DNA from: Bacillota bacterium
GTDB lineage: Bacteria; Bacillota; Clostridia; Christensenellales; UMGS416
Assembly: GCA_023398815.1 (NCBI GenBank)
Contig: JAEWRW010000033.1
Location: forward strand, 1-35,215
Direction: 5' to 3'
DNA length: 35,215 nt
The notes under the pieces were generated by a model. That model saw only the letters and a program-made list of their open reading frames with translations. It had not been told where the DNA came from and ran no database searches. Positions 22,830-30,602 of the stretch are shown piece by piece. Positions within the stretch are counted from its first letter, which is position 1; each line of letters opens with the position of its first letter. The position numbers were made by a program, and so were the translations under genes.

Positions 22830-22910
22830 CGTTTGGCGCAATGGAGGTGCTGAGGGCGAGCCCACCCGCACCAGCCAACGATGCCGTCGCTGCTATACCG
22901 CCTCCAAGCC

Positions 22911-24386
22911 TCATAGCATCTCTCCGGCATCTCCCACGGCGGTGAGGTAGCTGATCGAAAGGGGCAGCAGACGCACACTTCCATCGGCTCCCGGCGCCGC
23001 ATCCCCAGATTGCACGGATTCCTTATGGCGGTCGTTGTGAGCCAGCAACTCATCGCCATATTGCACGTAACCGCTGGTGATTCTTGCCCCGCCAACGCGC
23101 AACTGAATCGGTTCGCCGCTGAGGTTTACCACAAACAGCCGGAAAACATCGCCCTCCACCACGCCTGCCGCGCAGATCGCGGGCATATCCTTGCAGAGCT
23201 CCTCTGCCAGTGTTGGCCCATTGACCTCGAGCTCCAGCTGCTTGCCGCAAGCCAGTGTGGTGTAGTGCCGCAGGGGGTGATAGGTCGTTTGGCACCAGCT
23301 CCCTTGCGCATCGGCCATGATCGGCGCAATGACGTTGACCATCTGCGCCAGATTGGCGCAGCCAATGTAGCTGGCCCGGTTGATCATCCCATTGAGGAAG
23401 ACTGCCGTCCACAGGGCATCCCGCCACAGGTAGGTTGCCTGCAGGCCATAGGGGTTGTCCTCAGGGGCTTCTCCATCCGGTGCCACCCAGATGTTCCACT
23501 CATCCATCGCCACGGCGATCGGCCCCTGCCGGCAGGGGAAGCGATACCAGCGGTTCCAGTCCGTTGGCTGCGGGGGATAGGTGTCCAGCAGCGCTTTGAT
23601 TCGCTCCACCTTTTGGAAACACTCCCGCGCACCGGCAAAAGGGCCGTAGACCCCCTGTCCGTTCCCCCCAGCATAATAATGAAGCGACAGAAAGTCACAC
23701 ACGGCATGCATGCTGTCCAGCACGGCCTTGTTCCAGTCCATGTCCTCAAGATTGCCGACCAGAACGATGCGGATCGATGGGTCGACCAGCTTCATGTATT
23801 TCACAAACTCCCAGGCATCGGTGATGTAGCGTTGCACATCGTGGTGCCTTCCCAGGTCGGGCAAGGCATAGCTTTCGTTGCCAATGCACCAGTATTTCAC
23901 CGCAAAGGGCTCGGGGTAGCCATGGCTGCGGCGCAGATTTGCCCAGTAGGAATCACCCGTTCCGTTGCAGTACTCAACCCAGTCGGCCGCCTCCTGCTCC
24001 GTACCTGTGGGCATATTGACGCAGATCATGGGCTCAGCACCAATTTCCCGGCAGTACTGCACGAACTCCGCCGTGCCAAAGCCGCTGTCGATGTAACCAC
24101 CCCACACTACATTGCGGTGGGTGCGCCTCTCGCGCTTCGGGCCGATGCTGTCTTGCCAGTGATAAGTCCCTATGACCGTACCGCCAGGAAAGCGCAGTAG
24201 CTTTGGTCCCCAGGCTTTGGCCTTTTCCAGCACATCCGTGCGAAAGCCCCGGCTGTCCGACAGGGGGCTATGGGGGTCGTATACCCCGCCGACGATGCAG
24301 TTCTCAATAAACTCGACGAATGTGCCAAAAAGCAGGGGAGAAACGGCTTCTCCTACACCCTGGATGCGGATATCGGCATTTCCCAT
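22911..24386 (-). CDS. GH51 alpha-L-arabinofuranosidase
   Basis: A 491-aa retaining glycosidase of family GH51 (usual length about 500). The start is ATG 24386, with a GAGAGGG site about 12 bases away. The protein begins GNADIRIQGVGEAVSPLLFGTFVE-like, close to the normal family start, with LLRFPGGT near residue 63. Glu171 in KYWCIGNES is the predicted acid/base, and Glu296 in AMDEWNIW is the nucleophile. The C-terminal beta-sandwich ends in a LPLSISYLTA strand. There is no signal peptide. The enzyme acts in the cytoplasm and removes arabinofuranosyl groups from imported arabino-oligosaccharides. It stands alone, convergent with the tRNA-Ser. No arabinose genes are nearby. A TATAAT precedes it by about 35 bases. 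Confidence 0.93.
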   Translation of the reverse strand: MGNADIRIQGVGEAVSPLLFGTFVEFIENCIVGGVYDPHSPLSDSRGFRTDVLEKAKAWGPKLLRFPGGTVIGTYHWQDSIGPKRERRTHRNVVWGGYIDSGFGTAEFVQYCREIGAEPMICVNMPTGTEQEAADWVEYCNGTGDSYWANLRRSHGYPEPFAVKYWCIGNESYALPDLGRHHDVQRYITDAWEFVKYMKLVDPSIRIVLVGNLEDMDWNKAVLDSMHAVCDFLSLHYYAGGNGQGVYGPFAGARECFQKVERIKALLDTYPPQPTDWNRWYRFPCRQGPIAVAMDEWNIWVAPDGEAPEDNPYGLQATYLWRDALWTAVFLNGMINRASYIGCANLAQMVNVIAPIMADAQGSWCQTTYHPLRHYTTLACGKQLELEVNGPTLAEELCKDMPAICAAGVVEGDVFRLFVVNLSGEPIQLRVGGARITSGYVQYGDELLAHNDRHKESVQSGDAAPGADGSVRLLPLSISYLTAVGDAGEML

Positions 24387-24420
24387 GTTCTAATTCACCC
24401 TCTCCAATGTCTCAAGGGGT

Positions 24421-24426
24421 ATTATA
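24421..24426 (-). promoter_or_regulatory. -10 element of the GH51 gene
   Basis: A perfect TATAAT on the minus strand, 35 bases before the start codon. No good -35 hexamer is seen at 16-18 bases. Confidence 0.45.
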
Positions 24427-24528
24427 ACAAATATGGATGCAGAGGACGCGTATTTTGCTGGTTTTAGTGGCCGAGAATTGACGCGGCATCAACCAATGCT
24501 CTTATAGCGGCAGTGCGGCTGCACCATT

Positions 24529-24557
24529 TTGCCAGACACAGACCTTTATCGTATAAC
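24529..24557 (+). promoter_or_regulatory. Promoter upstream of the VOC/lipoprotein pair
   Basis: TTGCCA (24529-24534) and TATAAC (24552-24557) are 17 bases apart. A second candidate -10, TACAAT with an extended TG, occurs at 24637-24642. Between them a 10-codon ORF starting at ATG 24597 might be a leader peptide, without further support. Confidence 0.5.
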
Positions 24558-24675
24558 AGTAAACGCCTACCCCGAAGAGGTCAGGCAAGGGTACTCATGA
24601 AAGTAGCATGGCTGAGGGAAAGCGTGTAGGATTGTGGTACAATGCCAATCAAACGCAATGCAGGGAGGAACCACC

Positions 24676-25049
24676 ATGCGCATCTCTCCACAGGTATATG
24701 CCCGAGGCAGCCTGGAGGCCGTTGAGCTCTATTGCCGGGCCTTTGGGGCCGAGATCAGCTTCCAGGTCAAGGACGAGCGGGGTCTTTATGCCCACTGCGA
24801 GCTTTCGGTGGCGGGCGAGCGGATTCTGGCGGTGAAGCCCCGGCGGACTGTGACACCAGCCCCAAGACCGTGTGGCAGACCATGGCGTTCAACGCCTTTG
24901 AGTTTGGCACCGAGGCGGCGGTGCGCCGGGCCTATGACGCCCTCAGCGACGGCGGCACGGTCATCCACCCGCTGGGCCCCTGCCCCTGGAACGCCTGCTG
25001 CGCCGACGTCATCGACCGATTTGGCGTGTTCTGGTGGCTGGGGGTTTGA
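24676..25049 (+). pseudogene. Frameshifted VOC-family (PhnB/glyoxalase-like) gene
   Basis: ATG 24676, after GGGAGGAACC, opens a typical VOC-fold protein (MRISPQVYARG, then AVELYCRAFGAEISF and ERILAVKP). Near 24830-24845 the similarity jumps to another frame, which continues SPKTVWQTMAFNAFEFGTE and ends CCADVIDRFGVFWWLGV with TGA at 25049. Joined, the two parts make a protein of about 124 residues, close to one PhnB-like domain (usual 130-145). A loss of one base (or a gain of two) between the parts explains the break. Members bind metals or small ligands, and many have no known function. The original frame runs on into the next lipoprotein gene. A sequencing error cannot be excluded. Confidence 0.75.
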
Positions 25050-25071
25050 GTGTGTGAAGGGGGCAAAGGGC

Positions 25072-25611
25072 ATGAGACGAGAGATTGCTCTGGTTGTTGC
25101 GGCCTTGGTGATATGTGCCTTGGCGGGGTGTGCGGCCCCCGCTGCCGTGGCAACACAGGCCACGGCCTCGAAGAGCGCGTCTCCGGCTGCATTGGTTTCT
25201 GCTGCCGAACCGTCGGCTTCCTCGGCACTGTCGCAGGAAGAACAGCTGCTGTTTTGGTTTTTCAGCGGCGATAGCACCCGTGCGTGTACCCCGACGGCCT
25301 GGGTGCTGGCGGATGACGCCGCTTACGGCTTGGTGGGTAAGGTACAGTACACCGACGAGGAGGACAACCCCTGCAACCTGGCGTTTGTCAGCCAAAGCGG
25401 CGGCATCGCGCCGGTGGGTCTGGATGCCGATGGCATCTTGGTGGTGGCGAATGACAGCGCGTTGACCTACACGGGCGACGGGCGGGTGACGCTGTCCCTT
25501 GCCAAGACCGTAGGGGAGCGGACGGTGGTGTACGACTACACGGTGACGTACACGCGGTCGGAGGAGCGCAATTCCACCGACTTCACGGTGTCTTCGGTGG
25601 AACGAAAGTAA
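25072..25611 (+). CDS. Small predicted lipoprotein of unknown function
   Basis: A 179-aa protein starting at ATG 25072, with AAGGGG 9 bases upstream. A hydrophobic signal segment ends in the lipobox ALAGC (Cys20). Residues about 21-55 are an Ala/Ser-rich linker. The mature domain (about 56-179) is rich in beta-strand-like segments (TPTAWVLADDAAYGLVGKV, GRVTLSLAKTV, VVYDYTVTYTRS). It resembles the small Ig-like or lipocalin-sized domains of Clostridial lipoproteins, but I do not recognise a named family. It begins 22 bases after the VOC reading frame ends and probably shares its promoter. A hairpin and the repeat element follow. Confidence 0.75.
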   Translation: MRREIALVVAALVICALAGCAAPAAVATQATASKSASPAALVSAAEPSASSALSQEEQLLFWFFSGDSTRACTPTAWVLADDAAYGLVGKVQYTDEEDNPCNLAFVSQSGGIAPVGLDADGILVVANDSALTYTGDGRVTLSLAKTVGERTVVYDYTVTYTRSEERNSTDFTVSSVERK

Positions 25612-25641
25612 GGCCGGCTTGGCATGGGAGCTACAGCAAGC

Positions 25642-25676
25642 AACGCTGCAGGCAACAGGCGTTGACCTGCGGCGTT
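25642..25676 (+). terminator. Hairpin at the left edge of repeat copy A
   Basis: AACGCTGCAGG and CCTGCGGCGTT pair (one T-G pair) around a 13-base loop, 31 bases after the lipoprotein stop. It is nearly the same sequence as the hairpin at 26041-26068 on the other side of the repeat. Confidence 0.55.
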
Positions 25677-26040
25677 CAGAGTATCTGCAATCCCTAGAAC
25701 GGGCAAGGGGAGATGAACCTCCCGCCCCAGCGCAACACGCTGTGTTGCTCACCCTGCTCTCAACGATTTTGACAAATCGTCTGCCGCAGGGTGGGGGTAA
25801 CACCGCTTCATTCGGCGGGAGGAAGGTCAGGGCCAGCGCGAGCAGAAGATAAAACCGCCCGAAGGCGCAACGCATCTTCAGAAACCCGCATGAGAGCTAT
25901 AATTTGTAATCGGTCGGCGACATGTGCGGCGACCGATCTAGCCATAACAAGAACAAGCTGTTTGAATCGCGGCTGTCGCCACAGCGGCCAGGCTGCATGG
26001 GCGAGCAGCGTGCGTAGCACGCGACCAGCCAGACGCGAAA
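25677..26040 (+). repeat. Interspersed modular hairpin repeat, copy A
   Basis: This shares long stretches with copies at 30349 and 35045. In order it contains: CAGAGTATCTGCAA; a small CCC..GGG hairpin; the arms CCTCCCGCC (25718-25726) and GGCGGGAGG (25814-25822) with an inserted module carrying GCAACAC/GTGTTGC and ACGATT/AATCGT hairpins; AGCGCGAGCAGAAGA; a CGCC-CGAA-GGCG hairpin; GAAACCCGCAT; the stem ATCGGTCG/CGACCGAT around GCGACATGTGCGG; and GCTGT-CGCC-ACAGC. A 42-base stretch (about 25989-26030) with GCGTGC-GTA-GCACGC is unique to this copy. Minus-strand ORFs across it are not conserved in frame against copy B, so it looks non-coding. Confidence 0.85.
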
Positions 26041-26074
26041 GCCGCAGGCAACAGCCGTTGCCTGCGGCGTTTTT
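26041..26074 (+). terminator. Strong intrinsic terminator at the right edge of repeat copy A
   Basis: A 12-bp perfect stem (GCCGCAGGCAAC / GTTGCCTGCGGC) with the loop AGCC is followed by GTTTTT. The U-tract overlaps the stop codon of the convergent helicase gene. It terminates rightward transcription out of the repeat. Confidence 0.85.
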
Positions 26075-29000
26075 CACCCCCGGTACAGCACCCAATCCTG
26101 CATCTCACACCCGAACCCAGCCGCCCGCAGGGCGTCGGCGGCCTCGGGCGGGTATTGCTTCACCGTGACACGGCGCAAGGCAGGGTAGATGCGCCGGCTG
26201 CGGAAGGCCTGTGCAAAGGCCTGCAGGATTTCGTCAGCCGCGGCGGGGTCGAAGAGGCGCAGTGTCTTTCCCTGCTGCTCCAGCACCGCCACCGGCAGCC
26301 CCGCCCGCAACGCCACCACCGTGCCGGGCACGTTGAGGAACGAGCGTCCCTCCCGGTGGGGGAAGAGCTTGCCCCAGGGCTGGGCCGGGTCTACCGCCGG
26401 CAGCCACAGCAGCCGGTCGTCGGGTTCCTCCAGCGCCAGGCGCACGCCGGCGTAGTCGCTCTCGCGGATGTATTGCACCCCCGAAAACCCATCGATGAAG
26501 TACCCGCGCCGTGCCCGGCCCGTGTACTCCCACGCCCGTAAGTTGGTCTGGGCTGCCTCCCAGGGCAGGCCCGAAGCCGTCTCCCGGCACAGGAGGGCGG
26601 AACGGTCGAAGGCGCGGTTGACCTGCTGCTCCAGCGTCAGGGGCTGCAGGGGTCGTGTGAGATCCCACCGCCCGGCGGAGAGCGTGCGGACGCGGGCCTG
26701 CACCCGCTGGCGCAGGGGGCGGCTCTCGGTTCGCTCCCGCTCCACCCATTGGCGCACCGGCACAAAGCTATCGGCGGTGGCCAGCCCCCGGGCGGCCAGG
26801 GTCAGCAGTGCGTCGTGGGGCGACACGCCACCCAGCCCCCCGGCGAGCAGGTGGGCGAAGCTTGCGCCACGTCGCGCCAGCGTATCGTGGACGGTACGCT
26901 CGTCACCGGTCAAGTCGTCACCCGGCTGCATTGGGCCGCTCTCCCAATCGATGGCGTCGCCGGGGTGGAAGGCCAGCGTGCCGTCGGCGGCCAGCCGCCA
27001 CACAAAGCGCCCCTGGGCCAGTTGGGCATCCAGCAGCTCGGGCCGGTACGCGGCCACCCGTGCCGGCAGCAGCAGCCCCTCCCACCAGGCGGCGGGGAAG
27101 GCTTGGCCTTGCAGGGACAGGAGCGCGTCGGCGAGCTGCTCCACCGGGGAGCCCGCAGCGGACACCCGAGTGGTGAGGAACGCAGCGTAGCGCTCGGCGG
27201 GCAGGGTGTGCACCTGCTGGCGGCGCAGGCGTACGGTCTCCCGCTGGGCGCGGTCAAAGAGTTCACCGTGGTACCACAGGCCTTCGTGCTCCACCACCGC
27301 CCCGCTGGCGGCAAGGGCACCGAGCACCGCACGAGCGTCCTCTGCTGCCCACAGGTAGCGCTCGGCCACACTCTCCGGCGTCTGGGGCCCGCGGTAGCGC
27401 AGCAGGCGACGCACGATGTGCTGGCGTGCCGTCTCATCACCTCCGGTGAGGGCGGCGTCATACTCCGCACTCTGCTCGGCGGCGATCCACAGCCCCGGCT
27501 CCAGCCAGCAGGCGCGGCCCTCCCGCTCCAGATCCTCCAGCCATTCGTAGGGCGCGTCCGCCTCCCCGGCAGCCAGGTCTCCCTCCATCATCAGCAGGGA
27601 GTGTAGGCGGCTGGCGTTCTCCGGCGCGCGAGGCGAGGCCTGGGTGCGGGCCAGCAGGTCCGCCGTGGGCGGCAGGGTGGCGGCGCGCTTCAACTCCTCC
27701 GCCACGGCCACGTGGATGCCGGGGGGCGTGGGCGTGTAGTCGTACATCATGGCCGCCTCGGTCTGGCGGCGCAGGGGCAGGGACAGGGGGGACGGGTTCT
27801 CGGTGTATTGCTCCCGCGTTTGGATGGTGCCGGCACGCAGGCTGTTCAGCATCCATTCCACCCCCGGCAGGTCCCACACGTCCTCCAGGCACTCGCGGCG
27901 GGTCTCCCGCACCAGGGGGTGGTCGGGTTGGCGCACCAGTGCGTCCATGAGCTCGGCCCCACGCAAGCGCTGCAACCACAGCGGCTGCCGCCCGGCGTGG
28001 CGCACGCCCATCATCAGCGCCCGCCCGGCGTTGTAGCGGAACGTCAGGTTGAAGGCCGGCGTGGCGGGCAGCACCGCCGAAAGTATGGCCCTTGCCCCCT
28101 CGGCAGAGAGCCGGTACAGCAGCCGGTCGGGCAGCGCCCGGTCCTCATAGGGGAAGAGCAGGAACCCGTCGTCGTCGGCCACGTAGCTCACGTTGACGCC
28201 GGTCAGGCGCTTTGCTTCCTCCGCCGCCAGGATGGCCAGCGGCTCGTTGACTGGCCTGCCAAACACCGAGTGTACCATGGTCTGGCGGATGCCGTTCTCA
28301 TCGTGGAAGTGCTCGATGAGCAGCGTCCGGTCGTCGGGCAGCGTGCCGGTGGCGGCAATCTGCCGCTCCACCAGACTTGCGGCGTCGCGGGTAGCGGCGG
28401 CGTCCAGGCCCAGCGCGACCAGTGCACCCCGCAGGCGGCCTGCGGCGGCGTCCTCGGTCAGCCGCGCGAAAATTCTGCCGTAGGCCTGGCCGGTCTGCAA
28501 CGCGCGGCCCCGGCTGTCGCCCTTCCAGAACGGCGGGCGTGCCCCGGCGGGGGTCGTCGGTTGCACCACCACCGCGTCTCGGCGGATCTCGGCAATTTGC
28601 CAGGCGAAGCTGCCCAGCAGGAACTTGTCACCCACCCGCGCCTCAAACACGAATTCCTCATCGAGCTCGCCCAAGCGCACACCCTCGGCGTTGCGCACGG
28701 CATAGAGGCCCCGGTCAGGGATGGTGCCACCGGCCGACACCGCCAGCAGCCGGCTGTAGCTGTCGCCCATCACCCGGTCATGGATGCGGTCGTAGAGCAC
28801 ACGGGGCCGCGCGGGCACGTCGCGGGCGTGCTCCTCGTCGCCAGCCAGCATGCGCAGCACTGCCCGTACGTCGTCAGCGGTCACATCCTGGAAGGGGTAA
28901 GCACGGGGCAGGGTGGCCAGCACCTCGGCCATGTCGTAGCCGCCCACCGCCGCCATGGAGACGAGGTGTTGGGCCAGGATATCGAGGCACAGCCGCGGCG

Positions 29001-30207
29001 GGTGGGCCGGCTCCACGCCGCCCTGGCGCACCACCTGGGCCGCCAAGCCGCTGTAGAGCGCCTCCGCCGCCGCCCGGGGGAAGATGCGCAGCACGCTCGT
29101 GCGATTGGGGCTGTGGCCGGCGCGGCCCAGCCGCTGCAGGGTGCTGGAGATGGTGAGTGGGCAGCCGATCTGAAAGACCTGGTCGATTTCGCCCACGTCG
29201 ATGCCCAACTCCATCGAGGACGTGGCGCACAAGAGCCGCAGCTCCCCCGCCCGCAGGGCACGCTCCACCTCTTGGCGCTGCTCGCGGGAGACGCTGCCGT
29301 GGTGGGTGCGGGCAAAGCCCTCGCCGCCCAGTTCGTTGACGTAGTAGGCGAGCTTCTCGGCGCTGGCGCGGCCCTCCACAAAGGCGATGACGCTGCGTGA
29401 CCCGGCGCAGCCCTCGTAGACGTCGCGGGCCAGCTCCTGCCACACGGCGTCCTTCTTCACCTCGCGCTCGCCGGTCAGCGGGCTCGTCACCGTGAGCTCC
29501 ACGGCCTTGCGCATGGGCGGGGCGGCCACCGCCACTTCGTCGGGCGCGAGGTACCGGGCCGCCAGCTCCAGCGGCTCCAGCGTGGCGGAAAGGCCGATGC
29601 GCTGCAACGGCGCGGGGCACAGGCGGTCAAGCCGCGCCAGCGAGAGCATCAGGTGCGCACCGCGCTTGGTGTCGATGAGGGCGTGGAGTTCGTCCACAAT
29701 GACGGCCCGGGCCGTGCAGAGCATGCTCCGGCCGCCGGTGGAGGTCAGCAGCAGGAAGAGCGACTCGGGGGTGGTGATGAGGATGTGGGGCGGGTGACGG
29801 ACCATGCGCTGGCGGTCGCCCGCCGGGGTGTCACCGGTGCGGATGGCCACGCGCACCCCGCCGGGCTCATCGCCAAAGGCAGAGTCCTCGCCTCGTTCCT
29901 CCCGCACGATGCCCTCGAGCGGTCGGCGCAGGTTCTCACGGATGTCGCCGGCCAGGGATTTGAGCGGCGACACGTAAATCAAGCGTAGCTCGGGCTCCAG
30001 CGTGCCCTGCCGCGCTTCCTCCAGCAGACGATCGAGGAACACGAGGAAGGCCGAGAGCGTCTTGCCCGTGCCGGTGGGGGCCGACACCAGCGTGTGCCGC
30101 CCGGCGGCGATGGGCGGCCAGGCGGCCTGCTGCACCGCGGTGGGCTCGCCCACCGCCCGCCCAAACCAGCGCGCGGTGATGGGGTGGAAGTGCTCCAGTC
30201 CGTTCAT
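26074..30207 (-). CDS. lhr: Lhr-type large DEAD/DEAH-box helicase
   Basis: A 1377-aa superfamily 2 helicase, starting at ATG 30207, 9 bases after AGGAGGGA. The Q-motif-like EPTAVQQAAWPPI (21-33) is followed by Walker A SAPTGTGKT (42-50), VSPLKSLAGDI, TTPESL (145-150), the DEAH-box variant VDELHAL (171-177) and SATL (207-210). Motif VI LQRLGRAGHSP follows in the second RecA domain, then the winged-helix and Lhr-specific domains and a long C-terminal extension. Lhr proteins are 3'-5' helicases linked to DNA repair. The long form with the C-terminal domain (about 1400-1500 aa) resembles the E. coli and mycobacterial proteins. It is monocistronic with its own promoter and convergent with the lipoprotein/repeat unit. 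Confidence 0.93.
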   Translation of the reverse strand: MNGLEHFHPITARWFGRAVGEPTAVQQAAWPPIAAGRHTLVSAPTGTGKTLSAFLVFLDRLLEEARQGTLEPELRLIYVSPLKSLAGDIRENLRRPLEGIVREERGEDSAFGDEPGGVRVAIRTGDTPAGDRQRMVRHPPHILITTPESLFLLLTSTGGRSMLCTARAVIVDELHALIDTKRGAHLMLSLARLDRLCPAPLQRIGLSATLEPLELAARYLAPDEVAVAAPPMRKAVELTVTSPLTGEREVKKDAVWQELARDVYEGCAGSRSVIAFVEGRASAEKLAYYVNELGGEGFARTHHGSVSREQRQEVERALRAGELRLLCATSSMELGIDVGEIDQVFQIGCPLTISSTLQRLGRAGHSPNRTSVLRIFPRAAAEALYSGLAAQVVRQGGVEPAHPPRLCLDILAQHLVSMAAVGGYDMAEVLATLPRAYPFQDVTADDVRAVLRMLAGDEEHARDVPARPRVLYDRIHDRVMGDSYSRLLAVSAGGTIPDRGLYAVRNAEGVRLGELDEEFVFEARVGDKFLLGSFAWQIAEIRRDAVVVQPTTPAGARPPFWKGDSRGRALQTGQAYGRIFARLTEDAAAGRLRGALVALGLDAAATRDAASLVERQIAATGTLPDDRTLLIEHFHDENGIRQTMVHSVFGRPVNEPLAILAAEEAKRLTGVNVSYVADDDGFLLFPYEDRALPDRLLYRLSAEGARAILSAVLPATPAFNLTFRYNAGRALMMGVRHAGRQPLWLQRLRGAELMDALVRQPDHPLVRETRRECLEDVWDLPGVEWMLNSLRAGTIQTREQYTENPSPLSLPLRRQTEAAMMYDYTPTPPGIHVAVAEELKRAATLPPTADLLARTQASPRAPENASRLHSLLMMEGDLAAGEADAPYEWLEDLEREGRACWLEPGLWIAAEQSAEYDAALTGGDETARQHIVRRLLRYRGPQTPESVAERYLWAAEDARAVLGALAASGAVVEHEGLWYHGELFDRAQRETVRLRRQQVHTLPAERYAAFLTTRVSAAGSPVEQLADALLSLQGQAFPAAWWEGLLLPARVAAYRPELLDAQLAQGRFVWRLAADGTLAFHPGDAIDWESGPMQPGDDLTGDERTVHDTLARRGASFAHLLAGGLGGVSPHDALLTLAARGLATADSFVPVRQWVERERTESRPLRQRVQARVRTLSAGRWDLTRPLQPLTLEQQVNRAFDRSALLCRETASGLPWEAAQTNLRAWEYTGRARRGYFIDGFSGVQYIRESDYAGVRLALEEPDDRLLWLPAVDPAQPWGKLFPHREGRSFLNVPGTVVALRAGLPVAVLEQQGKTLRLFDPAAADEILQAFAQAFRSRRIYPALRRVTVKQYPPEAADALRAAGFGCEMQDWVLYRG

Positions 30208-30249
30208 CGGCTTGTCCCTCCTGTCCGGCGGTGCGTTTGTGATGAATTA

Positions 30250-30278
30250 GTTATAGCATCGAGTTGGGCGTCTGTCCA
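30250..30278 (-). promoter_or_regulatory. Promoter of the lhr gene
   Basis: On the minus strand TGGACA (30278-30273) and TATAAC (30255-30250) are 17 bases apart, about 43 bases before the start codon. Confidence 0.6.
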
Positions 30279-30322
30279 GAACGAGTGTTTGGGTGGTTCT
30301 GTTTCAAGCGGGCTCTATGGGA

Positions 30323-30347
30323 ACGCCCCCTTCGGTGAAGGGGGCGT
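30323..30347 (+). terminator. Hairpin at the left edge of repeat copy B
   Basis: ACGCCCCCTTC and GAAGGGGGCGT form a perfect 11-bp stem with the loop GGT, ending one base before CAGAGTGTCTGC of the repeat. Its sequence differs from the hairpins at copies A and C but its position is the same. Confidence 0.6.
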
Positions 30348-30348
30348 C

Positions 30349-30596
30349 CAGAGTGTCTGCAAACCCTTAGAATGGGCAAATGGAATTGAACCTCCCGCCG
30401 ATTCATTCGGCGGGAGGGAAGTCAAAGTTAGCGCGAGCAGAAGAGAAAATCCCGCCCGCAGGCGTAATGTATCCTTAGAAACCCGCATAAGAGCTACAGC
30501 CTGAAATCGGTCGGCGACATGTGCGGCGACCGATTTGGCCACAACGAGAACAAGCTGTCTGAATCGCGGCTGTCGCAACAGCGGCAGACGCGAAGG
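30349..30596 (+). repeat. Interspersed modular hairpin repeat, copy B
   Basis: This has the same order of modules as copy A but lacks the insertion between the CTCCCGCC and GGCGGGAG arms, which here close around a short loop (GATTCATTC). The CGCC-CGCA-GGCG, ATCGGTCG/CGACCGAT and GCTGT-CGCA-ACAGC hairpins are kept, with loop changes relative to copy A. It ends with AGACGCGAA shared with copy A, just before the end of the GH20 gene. It is oriented rightward although both neighbouring genes run leftward. Confidence 0.85.
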
Positions 30597-30602
30597 GCCG
30601 TC

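Noticed and set aside
22617..22871. Minus-strand ORF containing a WDSNPR-type peptide
   Set aside because: It is the antisense translation of the tRNA-Ser and its terminators, a frequent false gene call.
25677..26040. CRISPR array interpretation of the intergenic repeats
   Set aside because: There are no short regularly spaced direct repeats with unique spacers and no cas genes. The copies are kilobases apart.
25808..26095. Minus-strand ORFs over repeat copies A and B (also 30315-30578) with similar translations
   Set aside because: The similarity follows from nucleotide repeat identity. The shared frame is lost at an indel and no ribosome binding site is seen, so a protein is unlikely.
27712..29400. 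Plus-strand open frame of about 560 codons
   Set aside because: Antisense shadow of lhr, whose helicase motifs are unmistakable on the other strand.
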